Shown piece after piece: positions 12,407 to 24,654 of a stretch of 64,000 bases of DNA (positions are counted from its first letter, which is position 1; each line of letters begins with the position of its first letter). A model generated the notes under the pieces. The model searched no databases and was not told where the DNA came from. It was given only the letters and a program-made list of their open reading frames with translations. This DNA comes from Polytrichum commune (Eukaryota; Streptophyta; Polytrichopsida; Polytrichales; Polytrichaceae), in assembly GCA_950295325.1 (NCBI GenBank), contig OX485805.1, forward strand, positions 50,678,758 through 50,742,757. Reading direction: 5' to 3'. A program made the position numbers and the translations under genes.

Positions 12407-12635
12407 CAGTGTCCGGGGAGATTTTTGGGCATAATCGGTCAACATCCTAGTATTCCAAAGTCCAACCGGTTACATGTTGTGATCTTTTGGTTTTTCTTTA
12501 TTAATTTGAGGTATATTTCATAGATTCCCCTACAACAACAATGGGGAATTCTTCTGGAGTCTTGGATTTCAATCGGTTATTTTTCCAACTCAACCAGTTT
12601 GTGTGTAACTAACGGCCGCTTCTCCCTGTTCATTG
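12407..12635 (+). mobile_element. hAT-type MITE, copy A (AACCGGTT family)
   Basis: Begins CAGTGTCCGGGGAGATTTTT and ends CTTCTCCCTGTTCATTG, forming short terminal inverted repeats. Flanks GTTTCGGG (left) and GTTTGGGG (right) match at 7 of 8 bases, an 8-bp target duplication as made by hAT transposases. The body carries the family landmarks TCCAACCGGTTACATGTT, CTTTATTAATTTGAGGTATA and a second CCGGTT-like pair. Length is 229 bp with no ORF. Confidence 0.8.
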
Positions 12636-12639
12636 GTTT

Positions 12640-13230
12640 GGGGAGAGAGGGAACCATTGTAAACGAAGGCATACCTCTCATTCATCTGATATAAAAGTCT
12701 TGAAATAGCATGCAACTTGGAGTCTGCGTTTAAAAGTTGATTTGACACCAAAATCAGTTTTAAAGACCACGAATTAGTCTACACCATCTATGGTATTTAG
12801 AGCATTATTTGCAAAGGGCCTAAAGTAGATGCCTCGAGGTCTCAAAGTGTCACGTCCACTTATTGCCAATATGATATTATTTGTCAATCTAAGTAAATGT
12901 TTAAAGTGACAAAAAAAAACTTTACGTTATAATATTTAGCGTATCACATTGGGATACTTGAGATGATAGTTTTGCATTTTAGTATATAAGGGGAAGATAT
13001 TATTGAGCATACTAGTGGCAAGTATGATGTGTTTATGTTTTAGTATGCAAGAGGAAGATATTCTTGAGCATACTAGGGCCAAGTGTCCAATAGTGTTGTG
13101 CGGTGCGAGCCTATGTTACAGGTTGTGTACACTTTAATCAACTTGTAGACCATCGTATAACATAGGCATGCATGTCATAGCACCATTGAAAATAGTCATA
13201 CCAAGATATTCGGAAGCACAATTGAACACC
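12640..13230 (+). repeat. dispersed repeat with GTCTCAAAGTGTCACGTCCAC core, copy 1
   Basis: Starts with the GGGAGAGAGGGAACCATTGTA / CCTCTCATTCATC head also seen in the 19-21.7 kb array. It continues through TGGTATTTAGAGCATT, GATGCCTCGAGGTCTCAAAGTGTCACGTCC, CACATTGGGATACTTGAGATGATAG, AGGGGAAGATATTATTGAGCATACT and CAACTTGTAGACCAT. Further copies are at about 13.7, 16.0 and 24.7 kb. No coding potential is seen; family unknown. Confidence 0.6.
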
Positions 13231-13386
13231 AAGTGTCATAAGGTGACACTAATGGTGAATTTGTTGGTCATTAGTGTAACCTGACATACCCATTAGCATA
13301 GGGAAAGTTACACTATTATGCATGTCACACTAAATTCCATAAACGGTGTAGTTCAAATCATTTGGGATGAATCGGCAACAACATAT

Positions 13387-13612
13387 TTGCATACAAGCGT
13401 ACCCCTCATCCATCCAATATAAAAACTTGACCCCCTAGCTATAGGCCTGTTGCCGATTCATCTCAAATAACTTGAACTAGACTAATTCGGGGTCTTTAAA
13501 GCCAATTCCAATGTCAAATCAACTTTCAAAAGTAAACTTTTGCATTGCATACTATTTCAGGAGTTTTATATTGGATGAATGAAAGGTACACCCATATACA
13601 ATAATCCCCTCT
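13387..13612. mobile_element. short terminal-inverted-repeat element
   Basis: The left arm GCATACAAGCGTACCCCTCATCCATCCAATATAAAA is mirrored at the right by TTTTATATTGGATGAATGAAAGGTACACCCATATACA. The roughly 220-bp unit is the single-copy form of the elements that make the array at 19-21.7 kb. Inner landmarks are GCCGATTCATCTCAAATAACTTGA and TTCGGGGTCTTTAAAG. The superfamily is not clear because no clean target duplication is visible. Confidence 0.6.
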
Positions 13613-13689
13613 CTCCCCAATTTGGTATGTTAACACCTATCAAGAGAATAATAGTAGAAACCGACCCCTTGTAGATTGCTTGTTGATTC

Positions 13690-13900
13690 ATCCCAATCAA
13701 GTTGACTGCATCCTTTAAAGTATTTAGTGTCATGCACAGTATGGACATATAATCTAAACTAGATGGCTGGAGGTCTCAAACGTGTCACCTCCACTCATGA
13801 TACTCTTCGTCAACATAAGTGTCTTTTTAAAGTGAGATTTTATTTATATGAAGACATTTAGCATAGCTCATTGAGATGATAGTTTTGCATTTCTCATCTC
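13690..13900 (+). repeat. GTCTCAAA...GTGTCACCTCCACT repeat, partial copy
   Basis: Carries TTTAGTGTCATGCACAGTATGGAC, CTAGATGGCTGGAGGTCTCAAACGTGTCACCTCC and AGCATAGCTCATTGAGATGATAGTTTTGCAT in the same order as the copy at 12640-13230, but shorter. It is directly followed by hAT MITE copy B. Confidence 0.55.
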
Positions 13901-13934
13901 CCAAGCGTGTCATACTGAAGAGGTAGGACTGTAT

Positions 13935-14162
13935 CAAGGCTCAGGGAGAACCGGCAGTTAGTTACAGATGAACCAATTGAGTTTGAGAAATAAATGGTTG
14001 AAGTTGGAGACTTCAGGAGGAGTACCGATCATTTTAGAGGAATCTGTAGAAGAATATGCCTCAAATGAATAAAGAAAAACCGAAAGATGTCCACATGTAA
14101 CCGGCTGGATTTAGAATCACTAGGCTCTTGACCGACTATGCCCAAAAACTTCCCGGGCACTG
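13935..14162 (-). mobile_element. hAT-type MITE, copy B
   Basis: Reverse-oriented member of the AACCGGTT family: left end CAAGGCTCAGGGAGAACCGG, right end TTCCCGGGCACTG (CAGTGCCCGGGAA in reverse). Flanks GACTGTAT and GACTGTAA match at 7 of 8 bases, giving the second clear 8-bp target duplication. 228 bp, no ORF. Confidence 0.8.
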
Positions 14163-14220
14163 GACTGTAAGTATGTAAGTTAGACTTACTGGTACTAACT
14201 TACTTATTAGTACTATCAGA

Positions 14221-14221
<1 letters not shown>

Positions 14222-14250
<29 letters not shown>
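14222..14250. repeat. GA microsatellite
   Basis: A perfect GAGAGA run follows TGTGTGTGA. A TTCC tetramer run follows at about 14278-14298. Confidence 0.9.
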
Positions 14251-14251
<1 letters not shown>

Positions 14252-14367
14252 AGAATAAAGTAATAAGTGCTTTGTTGCTTCCTTCCTTCCTTCCTTCCCC
14301 GCTCGCTGATGGTAACTGAAGACATATTGTTGATGCTACAAAACAAAACTAAGTTAAATCCAAGAGA

Positions 14368-14510
14368 AAACATAACATCGTTTAGATCTATAACAGTGTT
14401 ATGTGGGACTGGCAGTATTCTACAAAATATTCTCATATTCATATTGGATGTGGGGAATATTCTGTAGAATAATGTCAGTCCCATATAACACCGTGACATG
14501 TGACGAAATC
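14368..14510. mobile_element. foldback element with TTATGTGGGACTG arms
   Basis: Left arm AACAGTGTTATGTGGGACTGGCAGTATTCTACA is mirrored by the right arm TGTAGAATAATGTCAGTCCCATATAACACCGT. The same element type, with longer arms, is at 32811-32972. There is no coding potential. It lies in a cluster of four small elements between 13.9 and 15.7 kb. Confidence 0.7.
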
Positions 14511-14548
14511 ATGCAAGGAGGAAACAAGAGGTGTGTAGTTAGGTGCGC

Positions 14549-14984
14549 CGGTATCACCCAATATGGGTTACCATTTGGAGTTCCGTGTTGCCATTAGCTT
14601 TATAATGACAATATCATTGTTTGTCCATATAACATAATTAGCTAGTATGCACATCAAGAAACATGATACAACTTTACTTGTTAGCAAATGATACTCTCAC
14701 TAAGAAAAGATTATCGTAATATCTAGCTTCAAATGGTAAACTGTACAAATAGGTGATATCAGTGTACACTAATATCACCTGATCGTGTGGTTTATCATTT
14801 GGAGTTACTCATTATTTTTACTTTTTTAATGCTGAATTTCATTTTTTTACCAAGTTGAATCGTATTCTTTGATATGCATACTAGTTGATTATGATATATG
14901 AATAAACAATGATATTGTCAACATAAAACTATAGCAACATGTAACTCCAAATGGCAACCCACAATAAATTTAGTGATATTGGTA
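14549..14984. mobile_element. foldback element with ~115-bp inverted arms
   Basis: Left arm GGGTTACCATTTGGAGTT...GACAATATCATTGTTT...ATCAAGAAACATGAT is matched in reverse by 14850-14984 (...GCATACTAGTTGATTATGA...AACAATGATATTGTC...AACTCCAAATGGCAACCC). The centre also contains a smaller inverted pair around GGTGATATCAGTGTACACTAATATCACC. The unit is ~435 bp and non-coding. The superfamily is not assigned. Confidence 0.65.
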
Positions 14985-15225
14985 TATGTAGCTATGGATT
15001 GGTGCCACTAATGCTTGGATCAAGCGAACTTGTGACATGAAGTTGTCCAAAACGACACACAAACCCAAAATTAGGTACGACACACTTAAGATCGTTGGAG
15101 GAGGGTGAACATGCAAATCCCCATTTGCCTAGCTAGTACCTCAAATCATCGTAACCCTTGTTAACAAAATGAGCGACAAAGCAATTACTTACTATCTACA
15201 ATTATGTTTTATAGCAATTACGTTA

Positions 15226-15724
15226 GGGCCACTTCACACACGAGACTGAGAGCCTGTGACCATTACACTTCAAGCACTCTCATTGGTTGAAAAGGCGGAG
15301 CTGGTACAAGTTCGCTTCACACTATGCTCGAGGGACCAACAAAGTATGTGACTGTAAGATGGATGTACAGTCTACATGGATTCTTACATGGCATCGAATG
15401 GATCATGTTTCATGGTCACTTGGATTATTTTTAAAAACCACCTCTTGGAGGTAGGTCTAACACAAAACCAGGAGGCCATGGCACTCCGAATGCTCACAAC
15501 CGTTGATTTAGTTTATTTTAGCATGTGGGAGGACCCGCATGAATAGAAATTCATTGAAATAGCATTTGGTTGAGGGCCCGGTCACATATGGCTTCACACT
15601 ACACTCGAGGATCCGTGACCACACTTCATGATTTTGGAGGTGTGTTGGGACGGCCTTTGGACACTTTCTTTTGGGCCCTCACAATTTCATGGTCACGGCT
15701 CTTGGCTCGTGTGTGAAGTGGCCC
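15226..15724. mobile_element. PIF/Harbinger-type (Tourist-like) MITE
   Basis: The left end GGGCCACTTCACACACGAGA... and the right end ...CTCGTGTGTGAAGTGGCCC form inverted repeats of about 35 bp (both include GTGACCAT). The element is flanked on both sides by TTA. A GGGCC-type terminus with a TTA duplication is the mark of PIF/Harbinger. 499 bp, no ORF. A diverged relative sits in NAT intron 5 at 6078-6568. Confidence 0.85.
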
Positions 15725-15989
15725 TTATTGTGGGCAAAAGAAATCACATTTGTTGTTGTCCAAAATGTTGTAGAGAATAGAATATTTTTTTGCTAAAGTC
15801 CCAAGCTATTTCCGGGTCCACTCTACCTGGGTCACACAACAGCTGGATAACTTTATGCTCTTAAAGCGCTTGTGCATCATCCATCGCTATAACTTTCTGC
15901 AAATTAAAATCAACAGCAAGGGAAAATAGTGAGGAAAGCATAACACAGCTTTGCTTAATGAACATGAGGATATTGGAAAAATATATGTA

Positions 15990-16400
15990 AATAGACTACG
16001 TACACCGTTTATGGTATTGAGTGTCATGCACACTATTTGTGAAGGGCCTAAACCAGATGCCTAGAGGTCCCAAAGTGTCACGTTCGTTAGTCGCCAATCT
16101 TGTGCTATTCGTCAACACAAGGAAAATTATTTGCATTATGATATGTAGTGTATCACATTGCCATACATGAGATGGTCACTTTGCATTATAGTATGCAAGG
16201 GGAAGATAATATTGAGCATACTAATTCGAGTGCCATGTGCTTACATTTTAGTATGCAAAGGGAAGATATTCTTGAGCATATTGATGTCAAGTGTCATTTG
16301 TGTACACTTTTAATCAACTTGTAAACCATTATGTAACATAGGCATACACCTCATACCACTATTGCACACACTCATGCCAAGATATTAGCAACTGCACTTG
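15990..16400 (+). repeat. GTCCCAAAGTGTCACGTTCG repeat, copy
   Basis: Contains TATGGTATTGAGTGTCATGCACACTATTTG, GATGCCTAGAGGTCCCAAAGTGTCACG, CACATTGCCATACATGAGATGGTCA, AAGGGGAAGATAATATTGAGCATACT and CAACTTGTAAACCATTATGTAACATAGG (landmarks quoted in pieces), in the same order as the 12640 copy. Confidence 0.6.
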
Positions 16401-16975
16401 AACGTCAACTTAGGTCAACTTAAGTAGTCTATACTACTAAGGTTTCACCCTCTATACCATTTAAGTAGAAAGATGCACTTCATGTTCAAAGTTTATAAAA
16501 TCAAGTTCAAAATGGTATAAGACATGTTCAAAAGTACTTAAGAGTCATGTCAGAAGTCAAAACTTGTTGTGCATTCCTCATATCTACGAAATACATAAGC
16601 ATAATGCACAAACTGTTTTTGAAAAAAGATGATATACAAAACCTAAGTGTGTCGTCAAGTTTATGAAGGGGTTGCCTCACTTGTGCCCATGCCACCAACC
16701 AAATCCAAAGAGAGGGTTAGTAACGTACACAAGGTGAGTAACCGCAAAACCCAATTGCTATTTATGTCACACAATCAAATACGGCATAATCATACATTTT
16801 GTATCAATGCATATCCAAACAACCTCGAGTACTCTACATGTCCCTTAGCCATCGAGACTTGTGTGATCAAAAAATGAGGTTGTTGGTATACACCTCGCAC
16901 AAGTCCACACACTTTACACTAATCCCGGAAGTTACTTAGGGTAAGTTGTCAAAGCGGTCTAACCTTTGAAAGGAG

Positions 16976-17173
16976 GTTCTCATGTCTCCTTACACTTAAT
17001 ATAGGATTAGGTAAACATCCTTGTCCATAGATTCATAGAACTAGATCAACGGTGGATATTCACTAGGTAAGATTTCACCGAACCCTAAAGTAAATAATCC
17101 TTTGGGATCGTATTTAATATATGCGCGAGTCATTTATGGCAAAGTAAAAATAGAGTGTATGTATATATGTGTG

Positions 17174-17210
<37 letters not shown>

Positions 17211-17575
17211 TTCTCATGTCTCCTTTCACTTAATATAGGATTAGATAAACATCCTTGTCCATAGATTCATAGAACCATATCAATAGTGGATATTTACTAA
17301 GTAAGATTTTACCGAACCCTAAAGTAGATTATCCTTTGGGATCGTATTTATTATATGTGCGAGTCATTTATGGCGAGAGAGGGAGAAAGAGAGAGAGTTA
17401 TCATGTCTCCTTCACTTAATATAAGATTAGGTCAACATCCTTGTCCATAGATTCATAGAACTAGATCAACGGTGGATATTTACTAGGTAATATTTTACCA
17501 AACCCTCAAGTAAATTATTCTTTGGGATGGTATTTATTATCTGTGCGAGTCATTTATGGCAAAGTAAAAATAGAT
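16976..17575 (+). repeat. three tandem copies of a ~190-235 bp unit
   Basis: Each copy contains TTCTCATGTCTCCTTACACTT, AATATAGGATTAGGTAAACA, CCTTGTCCATAGATTCATAG, GGTGGATATTCACTAGGTAA, TTTACCGAACCCTAAAGTA, CTTTGGGATCGTATTTA and GCGAGTCATTTATGGC. Starts are near 16976, 17210 and 17399. GT and GA microsatellites sit at the joints (about 17165-17208), which suggests repeat-mediated duplication. Confidence 0.85.
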
Positions 17576-17756
17576 TGTATATGTATATAGAGAGAGAATG
17601 TAACAGCATAAGAAGAGGAGTCACTTCTGAGACAGTTATAACATATTGACAAGGGATGCTGTCTGCACAAAATGGTGCTGCAAATTATTCCTGAGGGACT
17701 CAGATTACCCCAAGGGAGAATCCTTGGCTCTGGAAACCTGCAGCAGCTACAGAAAA

Positions 17757-18662
17757 CAACATAAAACAAGAAAACAGACCCGAGGACAGCCACACCCACC
17801 AAGTTGTTGCTCCGAGAGCATAAGTTAAGTTAGGGCATAAAAAGAAGCTGCTCAAGACAACTTGGCTGTCACAAAATAAAGTTAATACACTGTTGTAAAG
17901 GACGGCGTGGCCCTATTGTGGACACTTCCAACTCCACATACATTTCTGACCGTTGGATCAGCTCGAGAATCATCTCATCCAGTTGAGCGAGTGCGCGTCA
18001 CTTTAGAAGGTTGTTGTTCAAGGAACCGAGTTTGGGATGCATAAGCAACTGAAGGTCGAAGTGGAGATTTTATTTCTCTTCAAGTGGTGACATATAGGCC
18101 CTCCCAATTGTGATGAGCAAGGTTGAACCTAGAACGATCGATGCAATTCTTGCAACCAGTTGAATGTCATTGTCAACTTACTTGTTAGGTGTTCGCTCAT
18201 GACTACAAACCTTGTCATATTTCACTCAAGTTCCAGCACCTTGTGAAAACAAGAAAACAGACCGAGCACAGCCACACCCACCAAGTTGTTGTTCCGAGAG
18301 CATAAGTTAAGCTAGGGCATAAAAAGAAGCTGCTCAAGACAACTTGGTTGTCACAAAATAAAGTTAATACACTGTTGTAAAGGACAGCGTGGCCCTATTG
18401 TGGACACTTCCAACTCCACAGGCATTTCTGACCGTTGGATCAGCTCGAGAATCATCTCATCCAGTTGAGCGAGTGCACGTCACTTTAGACGGTCGTTGTT
18501 CAAGGAACCGAACTTGGGATGCATATTAAGCAAGCAAGGTTGAACCTAGAACGACCAATGCAATTCTTGCAACCAGTTGAATTTGATTGTCAACTTACTT
18601 GTTAGGTGTTCGCTCATGACTACAAACCTTGTCATATTTCACTCAAGTTCTGGCACCTTGTG
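17757..18662 (+). repeat. direct tandem duplication, ~490-bp unit
   Basis: 17757-18245 and 18248-18662 share long near-identical runs, for example CCACACCCACCAAGTTGTTG, AAGAAGCTGCTCAAGACAAC, GTTAATACACTGTTGTAAAGG, CCGTTGGATCAGCTCGAGAA and TTCGCTCATGACTACAAACC. The second copy lacks about 70 bp after GGGATGCATA. The few differences suggest a recent event. No gene is recognised in it. Confidence 0.9.
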
Positions 18663-19049
18663 AAACTAGCTCACATAACGTTACTCAGCCTTGGATTTGT
18701 AAGGTTCGTGGGCCCATGAATTCTTGTGGAATGTTACCTCCACAATTCCCGGTAGAGTTCCCACCACGTGCATATTCAACTTGAAATCGTGTTGTCCTAG
18801 AGTTGATGGGCGAGCCACATCACCGTTTGCACTAAAGCGGGCTACTACACTAAACCATCCATATCGCATTCCCTCTAAGTCCTCTAGACCCCAAACACTA
18901 GACTCTAAAACATGTCCCTTACAAGCCGGTCGTTGATTCATCGCATTTCAAGCTCACTAAACTTATTTGAAATCTTTGTCCTCCAACAAATCTCGTTGGT
19001 TTGGATAGAATAACAACCGCTAGGCTCTACAACAATAATAATCAGCGGT

Positions 19050-19555
19050 TTTACCCTCCCCCTCGGTAGCTATTATGAGAGGGAGGGAGGGAATTATCGT
19101 ATACGAGCCCACCCCTCATCCAACATCCAACATAAAACCTCAAACCCCCCCCCCTCCCTATAAGTTTGCCGCCGATTCATCTCAAATGACTCAAGCAAAC
19201 CAATTCCGGGTCTTCGAAACTCATCCCAATGTCAAATCAACCAAAACCTTCAGACTGCATATATATCCTATTGCAAGGCTTTTATGTTGGATGAATCTCT
19301 CTCTCTGGAGGGAGGGAGGGAGGGAGGGAGGGAGGGAATTATCATCTACGAGCGCACATGTCATTTGACATCCAACATAAAACCTCAACCCCCCCCCTCC
19401 CTTATAAGTTTGTTGCCGATTCATCTGAAATAACTCAAGTAGATTAATTTCGGGTCTTCAAAACTCATCCTAGTGTCAAATCAAACCCAAAAAATTAAAA
19501 ACCTTCAAACTACATATACATACTATTGCAAGGCTTTTATGTTGAATGAATGAGA

Positions 19556-19588
<33 letters not shown>

Positions 19589-21740
19589 GGAACATCGTTT
19601 ACGAGCGAACCTGTCATCCAACATCCAACATCCAACATAAAACCTCACCCCCCCCCCCCCCCAAAAAAAAAGTTTATCGCCGATTCATTTGAAATAACTC
19701 AAGTAGACCTAATTCCGGGTCTTCAAAACTCATCCCAGTGTCAAATCAACCCCCCCCCCCCCAAAAAAAAATCAAAAGCCCTCGGACCGCATTATACATA
19801 GAGTATTACAACGGGGCTTATACATTGGATGAATGAACGAATGAGAGGTACGCTCGTACACGATAATTCCCTGTCTGTCTCTCTTTCTCTTTCTCTTTCT
19901 CTTTCTCCCTCCATCTCGGTAGGTGTGATGAACATTGAGTCGGTTAAGAAAGGCAGGCGCAGGGAAGTAGAGTAAGTCAGACTCCTCCTTGTGCTGCAGC
20001 AGCAGCAGCAGTAGGTACACAAGATACTAGTAGCTATGTATGTAGCAGCTAGGGGTAGCTGCTGCTCCTCCTGCTCTTCTATTCCATTCCATTCTAGAGA
20101 GTATTTTGCCCTCGTAGTTCCGTTCCATTCCCTTTCCACAGACAGAGAGAGAGAGAGAGCGAGGGGGGGGGGGGGTTCAGTGATCGGGGAGATTTTTGGA
20201 CATAACCGGTTGAGATCATCCTAGTGTTTGCAAGTCCAACCGGTTACATGTTCACATCCTCCGGTTCTCCTTTACTAAATTGGGGTATATTCTTCTCCTG
20301 TAAATCCCTCTAAAATGATCAGTAATTTCCCGGCAATCTTGAGCTTCAACCGGTTATTTCTTAAACTCAACCGGTTTATCTGTAAGTAACTGCCGGTTCT
20401 CCCCGATCATTGGGGGGGGGGGGGGGGGGGGGGGCTAAGTTCGCTTTACGGTTAGTTGCTGGTGGGGGGGCAGCCCATGCCATGCCATGACATGGAGTGC
20501 AGGGAGGGCAGTGCAGCAGATGTGCGGCCACATGAGCCCCTCTGCCGCTCCCACCTGCACCTCTGACCACCCCCCGTACTCCCTTAACTTATATCATCAT
20601 CACCCCCCCCCCCCCCACACACACACATCCATTGGTACGTAAGCTAACATAAGTAACTTACACCTTCACTTACTTACGCTTCCTACGCTCCGACGCGTGT
20701 GTGTGGGGTGGGGGGGGAGGAGGAACCTTAGTTCGTATACGAGGCCGAGCTACCTCCTTTCAATCATCCAACGTAAAAGCCTCGTTGAAATAGTATGCGG
20801 CTCGGATGTTGCGCTTCTTTTTTCATTACTTGTTCATTTGACGTCGGAGTGAGCTTCAAAGACCCCGAATTCGTGTAGTTGAGATCATTACATAACTAAC
20901 CTTACATCTTCGCTTACTTACGCTCCCTAGGTTCCGACGTGATTTGGTTCCTTGTTGGATGCCTAAACGCTTGCCTGCAAGGAACCATTGTACGGGTTGG
21001 TTTGCCCAGCCCTTCGACCCGCGGGGGGACTCTCGTATACGAGCATTACCTCTCAATCATCCAACGTAAAAACCCCGTTGAAATAGTATACAGCTCAGAG
21101 GTTGCTTCTTTTTTCATTAGTTGTTCATTTGACGTTGGAGTGAGTTTCAAAGACCCCGAATTCGTGTAGTTTAGGTCAGTACATAAGTAACTTTACATCT
21201 TTGTTGGATTGCGTTTCCGAGGCTCCGTCGGGGGAGAGGGAGGGAACTAGTAGTGTATACGAGCGTACCTCTCATTCATCCAACACAAAAGCCATGTCAA
21301 AATAGATGTAGCATGGAGATTGTGTTTTGTATTATTATTTGATTTTCATTTGACACCGGAATGAGCTTCCAAGACCTTGAATAATTCGTGTAGTGGAGGC
21401 CACCTGAGATGGACCAGCAACAAACATGTAGGGGGTCTCGAGATGGATGAGACGGTCATCTTCACGTACTTATGTTTCCTAGGCTCCATCGAAGAAAGGG
21501 AACTATCGTACACAAGCGTACCTCTCATTCAGCCAGCATAAAACCCTTAAATTAGTATGCAACCCGGAGTTTTCTTTTTTAGAGTGCATTTGACACTAGA
21601 ATTAGCTTCAAAGCCCCCAACTTCGTGAGGTCAAGATCACTTGCGATGAATTGGCAACAAACCTATAGGAGTCTTAAGGTTATTTTATATCAGATGTCGG
21701 ATGAGATGTTCGGTCCTGGTATGCGATCATTCCCTCTCTC
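19050..21740. repeat. array of short terminal-inverted-repeat elements
   Basis: At least seven units begin with a head such as GTATACGAGCGTACCTCTCATTCATCCAACATAAAA. Units near 19085, 19335 and 19600 close with the reverse of that head (GCTTTTATGTTGGATGAATGAG), joined by CT/GGAG simple repeats. Later units near 20735, 21030, 21250 and 21500 share the head followed by GAAATAGTATGC, CATTTGACGTCGGAGTGAG and AAGACCCCGAATTCGTGTAG. A hAT MITE (20178-20412) sits within. Long C and G runs occur at several joints. No coding sequence is seen. Confidence 0.7.
20178..20412 (+). mobile_element. hAT-type MITE, copy C, between poly-G tracts
   Basis: Left end CAGTGATCGGGGAGATTTTT and right end CCGGTTCTCCCCGATCATTG form 12+ bp inverted repeats. 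Four AACCGGTT or close variants lie inside. The element is flanked by G runs on both sides (GGGGGGTT left, a 22-23 G run right), consistent with an 8-bp target duplication inside a poly-G tract that later changed length. 235 bp. Confidence 0.8.
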
Positions 21741-24654
21741 CGGCTCCGACCATAATATTATCAAGCAGTGTGCGTTCGTTCATGTGGGCCCTGAGAATGT
21801 AACCATGGAATGCTCGAACCCAATGCACAAAGACTCAGATTAAGGTTGATTCATATCAACTAGGTCGGGGACATCCCCATGGTCATAATCTCAAGGCCCA
21901 CATGAACGAAAACACAATGCTTAATAATGTTAGAACCATTAAGCAAGCGGCATACTACTTAGTTACCCTTTTCCTTTTCTTTCTTTTCCCCCCTTCATCC
22001 AAACCCACCACCATCCTCCCTACACCCTTGCTTTTCTTTTCGAAAAAGCCTTCCGCTCCCCCCTCCCCCCCCCGGCATCACATGTACACTCGCCTGCCGC
22101 ACCACCGATAGCAAGCATCATCAAACCTCAACATCATCATGAGCTCCTTCCACGATTTCAAGGTACAATTGCAAGGGGTACCCAAAAGGGGTCAGAAACA
22201 CATATGTTATGATGAGATTGGACTATGTCCACAAAACGAAACCGTGTTAATCATCTAGCGGGGTTTGATCCTAGGTTCAATGCCTAGCAATGCCATTGAG
22301 AGGGCTTATTTATTATGCGATCATTCCAAGAGAAAGACAATCTTCATTTCAACCCCCTCTTGTAACATTTTGGTCGTCATAAGTTTCCTGCTTTTCTCAT
22401 CATATTCGCCTCTCGTCGTCGTCGTTGCATCATCGTTCGTCATTCCAACATGCCTATGTGCACACCCACAACGTCTCCACCACGTTGCCATCGTCGTTCG
22501 GTTACATGATTGGGGTATGAGGGGACCTTATGTGGTCATTCTTCTTCATTTGTTACCGCATAATGTGGCACCTACCTAGGCATGCACGACTATGTTAAGG
22601 GGCTAGTCAAGGGTTTCAAATGTGAAAACTCATCACTTCCAAATGGCCAACTTGGCCAAAGGCTTTGCTCGGAACCTAACCACTCCCAAATGGTCGGCCT
22701 AGTAACCAGGTCCACTCATGTCACATGCCCACATTGAGGTTGTTAACCAATTTATTGAGGTCCACTTCAAGGTAGCCAAGATTAATTTAAGATATCAAGG
22801 GGGGGGGGTGCACAAAATGGGAGGTTGATCTCAATGATGTATATTGAATCATCCTTATTAAATATAGTATACTAAATTAGTGTGGGCCACAATATTGATC
22901 CCATGTGAATCATCTTTGAGCTCAAAATCAACGCAAACCTTTAGTGTCATTTGCATTTTGCTCAAGCTTGTTTAAAAAAGATTGGATTGCAACTTTAGAT
23001 TTTCTTAACTACTCCACAGTCAATAGTGAAGAAAAAGAAAAGAAAAGTACAAATGTCACTTTTGTTTACCAACATGAATTTCAGTCTATTGGCCTTACTT
23101 TGTTGAAGAGTCCCCTTGGTATAATGTCAAGTTTATTGCCTATATTACAGTAGGTGGGCCTTGATTGGTGTAATAAGATTCAATGGGAGATGAAGGGGGG
23201 GGGGGTAATGTGAGGTATTTAATAGCTATATAGTGTATTCATTTTTTTATGGATTTCTTAATTGAGGACATTTGGTAAGTACATGTTTTTGGACTTCTTC
23301 TAGGTTATCCTATGGATGACGCTTCTAACTAGCCTCTAACTCACAAAAAGGGTCTTCCTCAATTTGACCTCTTATAACTTTTGCATTCCAACTCTGATTA
23401 TGGAAATGTATATGAAAGTCTTTGTATTTCACAATTGCTAACCGGGTGCAAGAATCTCCAATCCAATCCAATCCAACATCCCAAATCGTATGTGAAGTTG
23501 GAAGTGTCCGCACTAGAGCTACACACCTTACATGCCGATGATGTTGGCATTACAGTGCTCCATAACCATCTCACCATAACATGTCGTGCAATGGCCTTCG
23601 TAACTTTGTTGGGCTCACGTATCGGACCACCCCTAATCAAGGAGTCCACAAGTCAAAACCTAGATACGAGTGTCATAGGCAACTACCTTGCTTCAGTGAA
23701 ACAAAACTTACAAACCTACCATTGTGATAGATTTACAAATTTCCCAATAACCACAAGACAGTTGCCCAAGATTCATATGCTTGTAGTGAACGAACGGGAT
23801 CCATAACATCAAAGTCGAATATAGCTTAATAACTTTACCATGCTACTTTCACATAAGTTGCATGTCTGGACAAATAAGCTCAACATGCCTCAAGTCTTAT
23901 TAATGAAATGAAATCCGTTTCCAACACTATCTAAAACACCAAATTACTGATGAGATTAAAAGCACGTCAAGACACTACAAGCATATGTGTGTCATGAGCA
24001 ATTAACCCACGTCACTGGAAAACCTGTCCTATGTCACTGGAAACCCAACCTACGAATCTACGACGACGATAGATTCACATCGGGTGTTCTTTCACCAACT
24101 TAGGACGATTACCTAGGACGATTGCCTAGGACTCATACATATGTTGGTCTAAGTGAGGCGTGAATTTTTAAAAGGGAAATTTATGTCCTCCGGTTCACCC
24201 CCGGGGAGAAGGGGGAGGGGGGAGGGCTACAAAACAAGTGGATCTCAATCCCCAGAGAAGGGAATTGATCAGCGTCCACATGCATGCAGTTTCTAGTTGA
24301 CCTCAATCTCACACGTTATTATTATTGTTGTTGTTGTTGTTGTTATTGTTATTGTTTATTAACTTAGTGCTATTTTTTACTAGAAGGCCTTATATACTAC
24401 ATGCTGTCACCTACCTTACAAACACCCCATGTAACGCAAAAGGGACGATGAGCTACTGCCGGCAATGATGACCGGCTTACATGTGGCCATTAAAATAATG
24501 CCAACACCCACTTAATTATTACACCAATATGTCAGTTAGTAGCGACTCGGAGGGAGACCAAATTCAACACCCATAAGTGGCGTCTTCAATGCCGCCTGAG
24601 TTATTATGTTATTGACCTATCCGGGGCCTGTTTACACTTACCCCCCGCCTTCCG
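21741..24654. other. intergenic, no gene seen
   Basis: AT-rich DNA with C or G runs (about 22800 and 23198) and short ORFs that show no motif. A TTG/TTA trinucleotide run lies at about 24318-24360. Nothing coding can be supported. Confidence 0.5.

Noticed and set aside
12040-12432. Minus-strand ORF with repeated HPIPS
   Set aside because: It is the translation of the GGGAT microsatellite and has no non-repeat domain.
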